Shown one piece after another: positions 15,117 to 22,540 of a stretch of DNA of 35,509 bases. Positions within the stretch are counted from its first letter, which is position 1, and every line of letters begins with the position of its first letter. The notes beneath the pieces are model-generated. The model did no database searches, was not told the DNA's origin, and worked only from the letters and a program-made list of their open reading frames with translations. The stretch spans positions 1-35,509 of the forward strand of contig JAJVID010000064.1 of NCBI GenBank assembly GCA_022072205.1. The letters run 5' to 3'. This stretch comes from Acidobacteriota bacterium. Lineage in GTDB: Bacteria > Acidobacteriota > Blastocatellia > RBC074. The position numbers and the translations under genes are program-made.

Positions 15117-15926
15117 TCAGGAATAGTAACGCCGCATCCGCGCCGCCACGCCGTCCAGATCGGGGAAGATGAGCCGCTCGTCAACTCCCGCCAAATCCAG
15201 TTGATCGCGGATGCGCGCAGTTTCTCCGGCTGGGATGATGAATTTGGTCAGAGCGGCTTCGAGTCCGTGATGACTGAGAAAGCCGTCGAAGGATTGACGC
15301 TTTTCAGAGCAAAGCGTGAAGGTGGCGAACTGTGTGACGATGCGGGCGTCAAGCGACGGCGGCTCGATCATGCAGGCGAAGCCCCGTTGCGCGCGGTCTC
15401 TTTGAAAGAGCGCCCACGGCGTGAACGGTTCGTCCGCCCGCTCATCTTGTTTAAAGACCCGTTGCAGATCATCGGTCAACAGAGCCAACTCGCGCAGCCC
15501 GAATTTGCGATGAACCATCCGCCAATCGAGCCGCCACACCACACGATCCGATTGTTCCTGCCCATTGACGGTGGCGAAGTGCGCGGCGACCAGCGGCGAG
15601 TAACTCCAATCGAGCAACCGCGTCGGCATCCCGTGATGTTGCGCCGTGATCAACAATTCCCATTCGTTGATCGGATGCTGCGGGAGGTGTGGCCGCGAAT
15701 AGCGAATGAAGTTGCGCAACAAATGCTCTTCCAAACCGGCTTTTGTGTGAGGTGGATTGACGCCGCCGAGTTGATCGAGGCTGGTCAGCAGCGGCCAGCG
15801 AGCATCGGACATCCCGCGATAGACTCCGCTGTCGCGCCTTCGCCCTGTCGCCGGGTCGGGTTCCGGCGGCGTAACCTGGTCGAGCAACTCGCCCAGCGTT
15901 TTGATTCTGATCTCGGCTATCACCAC
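15117..15926 (-). CDS. FRG-domain protein
   Basis: 269 residues, starting at GTG 15924-15926, one base after the stop of the GlsB/YeaQ-like gene. The FRG domain (named for its F/YRG motif) is plain: SGVYRGMSDARWPLLTSLDQ, GLEEHLLRNFIRYSRP, and the block WELLITAQHHGMPTRLLDWS followed by YSPLVAAHFAT. The biochemical role of FRG domains is unsettled. They occur alone or fused in many bacteria, sometimes in defence-like contexts. No membrane segment or signal peptide is seen. Tight spacing to the upstream membrane-protein gene suggests co-translation, but those two families are not known partners. Confidence 0.85.
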   Translation of the reverse strand: MVIAEIRIKTLGELLDQVTPPEPDPATGRRRDSGVYRGMSDARWPLLTSLDQLGGVNPPHTKAGLEEHLLRNFIRYSRPHLPQHPINEWELLITAQHHGMPTRLLDWSYSPLVAAHFATVNGQEQSDRVVWRLDWRMVHRKFGLRELALLTDDLQRVFKQDERADEPFTPWALFQRDRAQRGFACMIEPPSLDARIVTQFATFTLCSEKRQSFDGFLSHHGLEAALTKFIIPAGETARIRDQLDLAGVDERLIFPDLDGVAARMRRYYS

Positions 15927-15927
15927 A

Positions 15928-16188
15928 TCAGACGGCTTGCGCCCTTCTTCCCACCAGCGCTCTATAAATCCAAAGCAGAATTATCGCGCCGAGAATGGAA
16001 GTGATCCAGCCAGCCTCATATCCCGGCCCTCCCCACAACACGCGCCCGATCAGCGTGCCGATCAGCGCGCCGACAATCCCGATGATCGCGGTCAGAACAA
16101 TTCCGCCCGGATCGCGGCCCGGCATCAGCAGTTTTGCAATAACCCCGACTATCAACCCGAAAATGATCTGACCTATTAAATGCAGCAT
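15928..16188 (-). CDS. GlsB/YeaQ/YmgE-family small membrane protein
   Basis: 86 residues from ATG 16186-16188, with a strong GGAGGAG 5 nt upstream; the longer frame to 16332 is discarded. The sequence shows the family pattern: IGQIIFGLIVGVIAKLLMPG, RDPGGIVLTAIIGIVGALIG and a last helix WITSILGAIILLWIYRALVG. That makes three hydrophobic segments with glycine zippers. These transglycosylase-associated proteins are small inner-membrane stress proteins of unclear mechanism. It is first in a two-gene unit with the FRG protein. Confidence 0.88.
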   Translation of the reverse strand: MLHLIGQIIFGLIVGVIAKLLMPGRDPGGIVLTAIIGIVGALIGTLIGRVLWGGPGYEAGWITSILGAIILLWIYRALVGRRAQAV

Positions 16189-16428
16189 AAACTCTCCTCC
16201 ACTTTGGCCGCGACGCGCCTGACAACGCGCAACGGAATGTCTCTCTGACAGACAGCGTTTGTACGCCGCTACATCCATTCCCGCCGGAGAGACTCGCCTC
16301 CGGAGTTCGATTGCTGTCTCTGCAATCGTCACACCAGCGCGCAGCCTGATGATCGAGCGTTAATTGCGCGTGAATTCTGAAAAGAGAGTTAAGGTGGATG
16401 AGTCGTTGAGTGAGCAAGCGCGCGCCAA

Positions 16429-18207
16429 TCACAATCTCGGCGCCGCAGGCTTATTCGGCATATCCCAGGCGTTCGCGCCTTTGACCTTGAGCTTGCGTTT
16501 GTAAACCTTGTCGCCGCAGGTGGCGAAGAGCGTATCGAAGTTCTCGCCGCCAAAGCTGACGTTCGAGACCCTGCCATTCGGCGTCGGGATGATGGCGTTC
16601 ACTCGCCCGGCCTGATCGCAAACCTGAATGCCCATCCGCGTCGTAACGTACAACCGCCCATCGCCGTCAACTCGCATTCCGTCGGCCTGGCTGCTGTCAA
16701 CAGTGTCGGCGACGTGCAGCCAGTAATACGGCTGCTTGTATTGCAGCGAGCCGTCGGGCTGAATTTGATAGCTGTAAACCCAATGCGAACGATAGTCGGC
16801 GACATAGAGCAGCGTTTGATCGGGCGAGAGCGTGACGCCGTTGGCGTAGCGCAATCCCGCGTCAACGACCTTCTTCTCGCCGTTCGGCTTGATCAACCAG
16901 ACGTTGCTCTGGTCGGCGGCTGGCACATTCGGTTCGGTGACGTAGATGTTCCCGTTGCGCGCGACCACAATGTCGTTGCCGCGAACGCCTTCAGCGATGA
17001 CCGTCGGCTGGCTCCCGGATTTTCCGATGTCATAAGCGACGATCTTCTGATCCCCGCTCGCCACCGAATAGAGCCGACCGTCCGGCCCGAACGCCTGCCC
17101 GCCTGCGCGCTTTGTGTCGCTGGCGAACTCGCTGACCTTGCCGTCGAGACCGATCTTGTGAATCTTGCTGTTCGGCCCATCGGTGAAAAAGATTTCGCCC
17201 TTCGCGTTGACCGCCGGGCCTTCGGTGAAGCGGTAGCCTTCACTGACAAGCTGCCAGCCTTCGCCAGGCAGCAAGATCGCCTCAAGCGTGGCGTTCTTCG
17301 ACACGCCAGCTTTCACAGGCTCCGGCCAGCCTTTCCACAACCAGCGCATCGCGTCGGGAAAGATCGCCGCGCCATGCCTGCCGTTGTGCGCGCCTTCGCC
17401 CCAAACGTGTTGAACTTCGTAACCGGCGAAGGCCAGCGAGCGCTCCATCGCCTGATTCGCCATCCACCAATCGCCGCCGTAGATGTTCAAATCGTTCGCG
17501 CCGTCCTGCAAAAAGACGCGGATCGGCTTCGGCTCGTATTTGCGAATCAGCGTCGAGTAGCTGTGTCCGCCGCGCAAACCGACATAAGTTCCAATCGCGC
17601 TGAACACGCGCGAAAACGCGTCAGGCCGCTCCCAGGCCGCCGTGAATGCGCAAATCGCGCCGGATGACGCTCCGCCGATGGCGCGGTCATTTCCGTTCTT
17701 CGACAATCGAATAGCCCGGCCATCCGAAGTCTTCTTCGTTTCAACGTCGGGCAACAACTCGTCGAGAATGAACCGCGCGTAGTTGTCGCCCAAACCATCG
17801 TATTCGTAGCTGCGATTGAATCGGTCGAGCGCGGCGTCGGCGTTAGCGGCCTTCACCCGCCCGTGCATCACGAAGACGCCGATGGTCACGGGCATCTCTT
17901 TTTTGTGAATCAGATTGTCGAAGACAACCGGCGCATTCCACTGCACGCCGTCCTGATTGACGTAAACGCAGGCAGGCTTGTCGGGCGTGTACTGCGCGGG
18001 CACGTAGACCCAGTATTCACGCCACGTACCCGGAAAGATTTTCGAGTTCTCGAAGGTGAACTTCATCACCTCGCCTTTCGGCGCGCCGGGCTGCGGCTGC
18101 GAATCGGGATGCGGCGGATAGCTTTCCTGCGGTTGATTGGCTTGCGCGAAAGCCAACGAGACAACGAACAACGTCACAAGCGCGAACAGTGTTGGGGATG
18201 GTTTCAT
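16429..18207 (-). CDS. Secreted esterase fused to SMP-30/gluconolactonase propeller
   Basis: 592 residues from ATG 18205-18207 (AAGGA 9 nt upstream; signal peptide LFALVTLFVVSLAFAQA). The frame continues open upstream but in antisense to gnd and is discarded. Residues about 45-295 are an esterase-D/Fes-type alpha/beta hydrolase: GGASSG with nucleophile Ser181, QDGANDLNIYGGDWW with candidate Asp, and GEGAHNGRHGAAIFPDAMRW with the His. Residues about 310-592 are an SMP-30/gluconolactonase six-bladed propeller: EGPAVNAKGEIFFTDGPNSK (metal ligand Glu329), YANGVTLSPDQTLLYVADY and DGMRVDGDGRLYVTT. It likely hydrolyses a sugar ester and then a lactone outside the cytoplasm. It follows gnd by 14 bp. 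Confidence 0.9.
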   Translation of the reverse strand: MKPSPTLFALVTLFVVSLAFAQANQPQESYPPHPDSQPQPGAPKGEVMKFTFENSKIFPGTWREYWVYVPAQYTPDKPACVYVNQDGVQWNAPVVFDNLIHKKEMPVTIGVFVMHGRVKAANADAALDRFNRSYEYDGLGDNYARFILDELLPDVETKKTSDGRAIRLSKNGNDRAIGGASSGAICAFTAAWERPDAFSRVFSAIGTYVGLRGGHSYSTLIRKYEPKPIRVFLQDGANDLNIYGGDWWMANQAMERSLAFAGYEVQHVWGEGAHNGRHGAAIFPDAMRWLWKGWPEPVKAGVSKNATLEAILLPGEGWQLVSEGYRFTEGPAVNAKGEIFFTDGPNSKIHKIGLDGKVSEFASDTKRAGGQAFGPDGRLYSVASGDQKIVAYDIGKSGSQPTVIAEGVRGNDIVVARNGNIYVTEPNVPAADQSNVWLIKPNGEKKVVDAGLRYANGVTLSPDQTLLYVADYRSHWVYSYQIQPDGSLQYKQPYYWLHVADTVDSSQADGMRVDGDGRLYVTTRMGIQVCDQAGRVNAIIPTPNGRVSNVSFGGENFDTLFATCGDKVYKRKLKVKGANAWDMPNKPAAPRL

Positions 18208-18221
18208 GTGCTTTGATCCTT

Positions 18222-19679
18222 TTAAACGTTGTATGTTCCGGACGAGACTCGCCCGCCGCGTCCCGTCCAGTTCGTATGGAAAAACTCGCCGCGCGGCTTG
18301 TCCACACGCTCGTAAGTGTGCGCGCCGAAGAAATCGCGCTGCGCCTGCAGCAGGTTCGCCGGCAGACGCTCTGCGCGATAGCCGTCGAAAAACGACAGCG
18401 CCGTCGAGAACGCTGGCGTCGGCACGCCGTACTCGATGGCCTTGATGATGGCGCGCCGCCACGAGGCTTGATACTCGTTCAACGTCCGGCTGAAGAAATC
18501 GTCGAGCAGCAAATTGGTCAATTGCGGATTCTTGTCGAACGCCTCTTTGATCTTGCCGAGAAACCGGCTGCGGATGATGCAGCCGCCGCGCCACATCAAC
18601 GCGATGCCGCCGAAATTCAATTTCCATCCCTGATCTTTCGCCGCCTCGCGCATCAGCATATAACCCTGCGCATACGAGATCATCTTGGAGCAATACAGCG
18701 CGCGTCGCACGTCTTCGATAAATTCAGCGCGGTCTTGCGCCGCTGAATGCTTCGGCCCGGTCAAAATCTTCGACGCGGCGACGCGCTCATCTTTCATCGC
18801 CGACAGGCAGCGCGCATAAACAGCTTCGCCGATCAACGTCACAGGCACGCCGAGTTCGAGCGAGTTGACGCCTGTCCATTTGCCGGTTCCCTTCTGACCG
18901 GCGGCGTCCAGAATCTTGTCCACCATCGGCGCGCCGTCTTCATCCCGCTTGGCGAAAATCTCGCTCGTGATTTCGATCAGGTAACTGTCCAGTTCGCCCT
19001 TGTTCCATTCGGCGAAGACTTCGTGCAATTCATCTGCGCTCAAGCCCAACCCCGCTCTCAGCAAATCGTACGCCTCGCAGATGAGTTGCATATCGCCGTA
19101 CTCGATGCCGTTGTGAATCATCTTGACGTAATGCCCCGCGCCGTTTTCGCCGACCCAGTCGCAGCACGGCGAGCCGTCTTCGACTTTGGCGGCGATGGAT
19201 TGAAAGATTTCTTTGACGTGCGGCCACGCCGCCGGATTTCCACCCGGCATAATCGAAGGGCCGAATCGCGCGCCCTCTTCGCCGCCCGAAACACCCGTGC
19301 CGATGAAGAGGATTCCCTTCTCCGCCAGATCTTTCGTCCGGCGGTTCGTGTCGGGAAAATGCGAATTGCCGCCATCAATGATGATGTCTCCTTTTTCCAG
19401 ATGCGGCAGCAGATGCTCGATCATCTGATCAACCGTCTCGCCAGCCTTGACCATCAGCATCACGCGCCGGGGCCGCTTCAGAGCCGCGACCAGTTCTTCA
19501 ATCGAATGCGCGCCCACGACCTGCGTCCCGGCGGCTTCGTTCTGAATGAAGTCGTCAACTTTTGAGACGGTGCGATTGAAGACGGCCACGCGATAGCCGT
19601 GATCGTTCATATTCAAAACCAGATTCTGGCCCATCACGGCCAGTCCGATCAGACCGATGTCACAACTTTCCTTTTGCAT
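18222..19679 (-). CDS. gnd: 6-phosphogluconate dehydrogenase, decarboxylating
   Basis: 485 residues, the usual length for the long-form enzyme. It converts 6-phosphogluconate and NADP+ to ribulose 5-phosphate, CO2 and NADPH in the oxidative pentose phosphate pathway. Visible motifs: the N-terminal dinucleotide fold GLIGLAVMGQNLVLNMNDHG, then VAVFNRTVSK (Asn-Arg-Thr favours NADP); the family signature DGGNSHFPDTNRR; FIGTGVSGGEEGARFGPSIM; and the catalytic KMIHNGIEYGDMQLICEAYD. The helical C-terminal domain includes GTGKWTGVNSLELGVPVTLI and ends with NWTGRGGRVSSGTYNV. GGGGG lies 5 nt before ATG 19677-19679. The downstream esterase-lactonase starts 14 bp after the stop, suggesting one transcript. 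Confidence 0.97.
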   Translation of the reverse strand: MQKESCDIGLIGLAVMGQNLVLNMNDHGYRVAVFNRTVSKVDDFIQNEAAGTQVVGAHSIEELVAALKRPRRVMLMVKAGETVDQMIEHLLPHLEKGDIIIDGGNSHFPDTNRRTKDLAEKGILFIGTGVSGGEEGARFGPSIMPGGNPAAWPHVKEIFQSIAAKVEDGSPCCDWVGENGAGHYVKMIHNGIEYGDMQLICEAYDLLRAGLGLSADELHEVFAEWNKGELDSYLIEITSEIFAKRDEDGAPMVDKILDAAGQKGTGKWTGVNSLELGVPVTLIGEAVYARCLSAMKDERVAASKILTGPKHSAAQDRAEFIEDVRRALYCSKMISYAQGYMLMREAAKDQGWKLNFGGIALMWRGGCIIRSRFLGKIKEAFDKNPQLTNLLLDDFFSRTLNEYQASWRRAIIKAIEYGVPTPAFSTALSFFDGYRAERLPANLLQAQRDFFGAHTYERVDKPRGEFFHTNWTGRGGRVSSGTYNV

Positions 19680-19712
19680 AAATTCCCCCGATGAATTGTT
19701 CGTAGATTGCAG

Positions 19713-20990
19713 TTACTGGCTCTCTGCGTAATAAGACTTCTTGCCCAGTATGCTGTACTCCGGGTGATCACGCACCTTGATTTCGACCCGCCGCAATTTC
19801 CCATCGCGCCGGGTGTTTGTCGGATAGTAGGTGAGGATGTAGCGGCGTTCGATCCCCGCGAAAATCCGGTCGTAGATTCCCGCAGCCTGTTCAGGCTCTT
19901 CCAGAAATTCCGCCCATCCGCCCGTCAGCTTGGCGACTCCGGCCAGCGCCAGTTGCTGGCGGAGCAGAGTCCGAGCGCGCGAGCGAAGGTAATCTTCAAA
20001 TCCCGGCGCTTCCGGACGCCATCCGCGCCATTCCTGCCGCAACTGAAATTGTTTATTGAAAACGATTCTGGCTCGTTCCAAATGCTCTTCGGGCGGAACG
20101 CCAGCGAAGCGCACGCCGGGGATGACCGCGTAGACGGTCGTCCGCGTCTTTTGCGCGGCGGTGTAAATATCTTCGAGGCTGTATTCCTTGAACTGATCGC
20201 GGAGCATCGGAGGCGCCTCAACGCCGGGCGGAATGTTTGCGGCGCTTCTGAGCTTGCTCAACTCATCGCCGTCCGTTTGAAAAATAATGATCGGACGCTG
20301 GACACCGCCGACCAATTCTTTCAACGTCGCCATCAACGCGCTGTACTGTTCGCTGCGCCCCGGCCGCCCCGACTTCGCCTTCTTCCGCAACGAGTCCAAA
20401 CCGGCCTTGAGTTTCTTCTTGTCCTGTGTGAACGGCGCCAGCAGCGCAACGTCGTCGGTCACAATCGCCATGCGGTCATTCGGCTTCAGCTTGTCCACCA
20501 GCGTCCTGGCCGCCGCCACGCTGTTTTCAATGAACGGAGCCTGGCTGCCGCTGTAATCAATAATCAGCACGATGGAACGCGGAACGGTCGAGCCGTCACC
20601 CAGCGAGAGGCTCGCCACCTCCTGCGTCTTGCCGTCTTCGGCGATGACGAAATCATCCTTGCTCAAGCCCATGACGGCCCGCCCATCTTTGTCGAGCGCC
20701 AGAATGTCGAAAACCGCCAGCGCCGTCTCCACCCGAATAACATCATCCGGGCCTGCCGAATCCGCGCGGGCATTTTCCTTCTTCGCTTCGACCATCTCCT
20801 GCCGCTTCTCGTCCCACTTCAGCCGCTTCAGGCTGGAGCCGAACTCCTCAGGCTTTTGCTTCTCCTGCGCTTCAATTGAAAAGTTGACGAAAAGAGAGGC
20901 CAACGCCGCGCACAGCGCCATCAGCGTCGCGCAACGGATTATTGCGCGACGCAAGTCAGAACCTTCTTTGGTTTGAGCATACGTAGACAT
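19713..20990 (-). CDS. VWFA-related acidobacterial-type secreted protein
   Basis: 425 residues with a signal peptide or anchor (LMALCAALASLFVNFSIEA). A short linker follows, then a beta segment FDILALDKDGRAVMGLSKDD, then a von Willebrand factor A domain: SIVLIIDYSGSQAPFIENSV contains the MIDAS DxSxS motif. RPIIIFQTDGDELSKL supplies the later MIDAS Asp. The layout (signal, short beta domain with GL.KDDF, vWA, C-terminal ILTYYPTNTRRDGKLRRVEI segment) matches the VWFA-related family expanded in Acidobacteria, whose function is unknown; vWA domains generally bind protein partners through a metal. It stands alone, 33 bp upstream of gnd. Confidence 0.88.
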   Translation of the reverse strand: MSTYAQTKEGSDLRRAIIRCATLMALCAALASLFVNFSIEAQEKQKPEEFGSSLKRLKWDEKRQEMVEAKKENARADSAGPDDVIRVETALAVFDILALDKDGRAVMGLSKDDFVIAEDGKTQEVASLSLGDGSTVPRSIVLIIDYSGSQAPFIENSVAAARTLVDKLKPNDRMAIVTDDVALLAPFTQDKKKLKAGLDSLRKKAKSGRPGRSEQYSALMATLKELVGGVQRPIIIFQTDGDELSKLRSAANIPPGVEAPPMLRDQFKEYSLEDIYTAAQKTRTTVYAVIPGVRFAGVPPEEHLERARIVFNKQFQLRQEWRGWRPEAPGFEDYLRSRARTLLRQQLALAGVAKLTGGWAEFLEEPEQAAGIYDRIFAGIERRYILTYYPTNTRRDGKLRRVEIKVRDHPEYSILGKKSYYAESQ

Positions 20991-21033
20991 TTATCGCATC
21001 AGTGGCGTCGAAATAAGCGCTGTGAAAAAACAG

Positions 21034-21147
21034 AAAGAGAGAATACGGAAAAAACGGAAATAACGGAACAGACGGAAAACTTTCCGGCCCTGCCCAGACG
21101 CTTTTCCGCTCATTCCGTTATTTCCGTTTGTTCCGTAATCTCTTTTC
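21034..21147. repeat. Large imperfect inverted repeat built on ACGGAA units
   Basis: ACGGAAATAACGGAA (21054-21068) and TTCCGTTATTTCCGT (21113-21127) are perfect reverse complements. The matching extends outward and inward with few mismatches over about 43 bp per arm, with ACGGAA iterated at 21045, 21054, 21063 and 21072. It sits between the DUF1552 stop and the VWFA start and would form a long transcript hairpin, probably terminating the DUF1552 message. It looks like a dispersed intergenic repeat. Confidence 0.75.
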
Positions 21148-21164
21148 CTGCTTGCTCTATCAGA

Positions 21165-22511
21165 TCAGATTTCAGTGAGGTGTTCGACCTTGCCCGTGCT
21201 GTCGCCGATTTTTTCGGGATGCGCGTCCATGCAATCGAGCAGCGTCAGGTAGAGATTCGTCATCGGCTTGTTCGGCTTGTAGACGATGTGGCGTCCGGGC
21301 TTGAGCCTGCCATCGCCGCGGCCGGCGAGCAGGATCGGAAGGTTTTCGTGGTTGTGGCGATTGCCGTCGCTGATGCCGCAGCCATAAACGATCATCGAGT
21401 GGTCGAGCAGCGCGCCGTCGCCGTCCTTCGTCTCTTTCAACTTCTTCAGGAATCGTCCAAACAGTTCGATGTGATGCTGGTTGATCTTGACGACTTTCTC
21501 GATCCAGTCCTGATTGTTGCGGTGGTGCGTCAGGGGATGATGCGGATCGGGGACGCCGATTTCGGGATAGACGCGGTTGCTGCCTTCGCGCGCGAACATC
21601 AGCGTCGAGATACGCGTCAGGTCGGCCTGGAACGCCAGCGTCAGCAGATCGCACATCAGCCCGGCGTATTCAGCAAAGCCGATTGGGATTCCAGCGGGTT
21701 TCTCGATCTTCGGCTCGATCGCGCGGTTGTCCTTCTCGGCGCTCTCGATTCGCTTCTCGACCTCGCGGACAGCGTAAAGATATTCGTCAATCTTGCGGCG
21801 GTCGGATGAGCCGAGTTTGCCGGTCAATTTCATCGTGTCTTCCTGAACGAGGTCGAGGATGCTCTTGCGGTATTCGGCGCGGCGGGCGCGAACTTCAGGC
21901 GCGAGGCTCAGGTCGGCGGTTCCGAACAACCGCTCGAAAACCATTCGCGGATTGATCTCCGGCGGGTTGGGCGTCGTCGGCGTGCGCCACGAGATGCTGT
22001 TCGTGTAAGCGCAACTGTAACCCGAATCGCAATTGCCGACAGTGCGCGAATCCTCGCAGCCGAGTTCGAGCGAGGCGAAACGCGTCTTGCCGCCGACAAG
22101 TTGCGCGGCGACTTGATCCGCCGAGACGCCGGCTTGAATATCCGCGCCGGCGGTCTTGCGGCAATGGACGCCGGAGAGAAATGAAGCCCCCGCGCGTCCA
22201 TGATCGCCGGGGCCGTCGCCAAGCGCGTTGCCGTTGTGATCATCCAAGCCAGTCAACACGAAGATGTCGTCGCGCAACGATTCCAGAGGTTTCAAGATGC
22301 GCGAGAATTTAAAATCCCTGCCCTCACCTTCCGGCGTCCACCAGTCAATGTTGACTATGCCGTTCGGCACATAGACGAAAGCCAGCCGGGCCGGAGTTTT
22401 CGCCGGAGCGGCCAGCGCGGGCGTCATCGCGTCCAGCATCGGCAGCGCGACGGCGGCGCCCATGCCCTTAAGGAAAGTTCTCCTCGGCAAATGCTTGCGT
22501 GTGATGATCAT
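21165..22511 (-). CDS. DUF1552 protein, Tat-exported
   Basis: 448 residues. The N-terminus MIITRKHLPRRTFLKGMGAA is a twin-arginine signal (RRTFLKG), so it is exported folded. The body matches DUF1552: LAFVYVPNGIVNIDWWTPEG, FVLTGLDDHNGNALGDGPGD, GRAGASFLSGVHCRK, and a late VYGCGISDGNRHNHENLPIL then LLAGRGDGRLKPGRHIVYK. The family belongs to the alkaline-phosphatase/sulfatase-like DUF1501 group and is nearly always paired with DUF1587-1592 cytochrome proteins in planctomycetes and acidobacteria, as here (29 bp downstream of that gene). A role in breakdown of complex organic matter is commonly supposed but unproven. GGAGAG precedes the ATG. Confidence 0.9.
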   Translation of the reverse strand: MIITRKHLPRRTFLKGMGAAVALPMLDAMTPALAAPAKTPARLAFVYVPNGIVNIDWWTPEGEGRDFKFSRILKPLESLRDDIFVLTGLDDHNGNALGDGPGDHGRAGASFLSGVHCRKTAGADIQAGVSADQVAAQLVGGKTRFASLELGCEDSRTVGNCDSGYSCAYTNSISWRTPTTPNPPEINPRMVFERLFGTADLSLAPEVRARRAEYRKSILDLVQEDTMKLTGKLGSSDRRKIDEYLYAVREVEKRIESAEKDNRAIEPKIEKPAGIPIGFAEYAGLMCDLLTLAFQADLTRISTLMFAREGSNRVYPEIGVPDPHHPLTHHRNNQDWIEKVVKINQHHIELFGRFLKKLKETKDGDGALLDHSMIVYGCGISDGNRHNHENLPILLAGRGDGRLKPGRHIVYKPNKPMTNLYLTLLDCMDAHPEKIGDSTGKVEHLTEI

Positions 22512-22540
22512 TTGTATCTCTCTCCTCTTGGTGGACGATT

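Noticed and set aside
15009..16004. Plus-strand open frame of 331 codons
   Set aside because: Antisense to the FRG-domain gene; translation shows no family pattern.
16714..17667. Plus-strand open frame of 317 codons
   Set aside because: Antisense to the esterase-lactonase fusion, where catalytic motifs on the minus strand are clear.
18208..18693. N-terminal extension of the esterase-lactonase frame
   Set aside because: It overlaps gnd on the same strand in another frame, is Arg-rich, and a signal peptide with a good ribosome-binding site begins at 18207.
19707..20879. Plus-strand open frame of 390 codons
   Set aside because: Antisense to the VWFA-related gene with its MIDAS motif.
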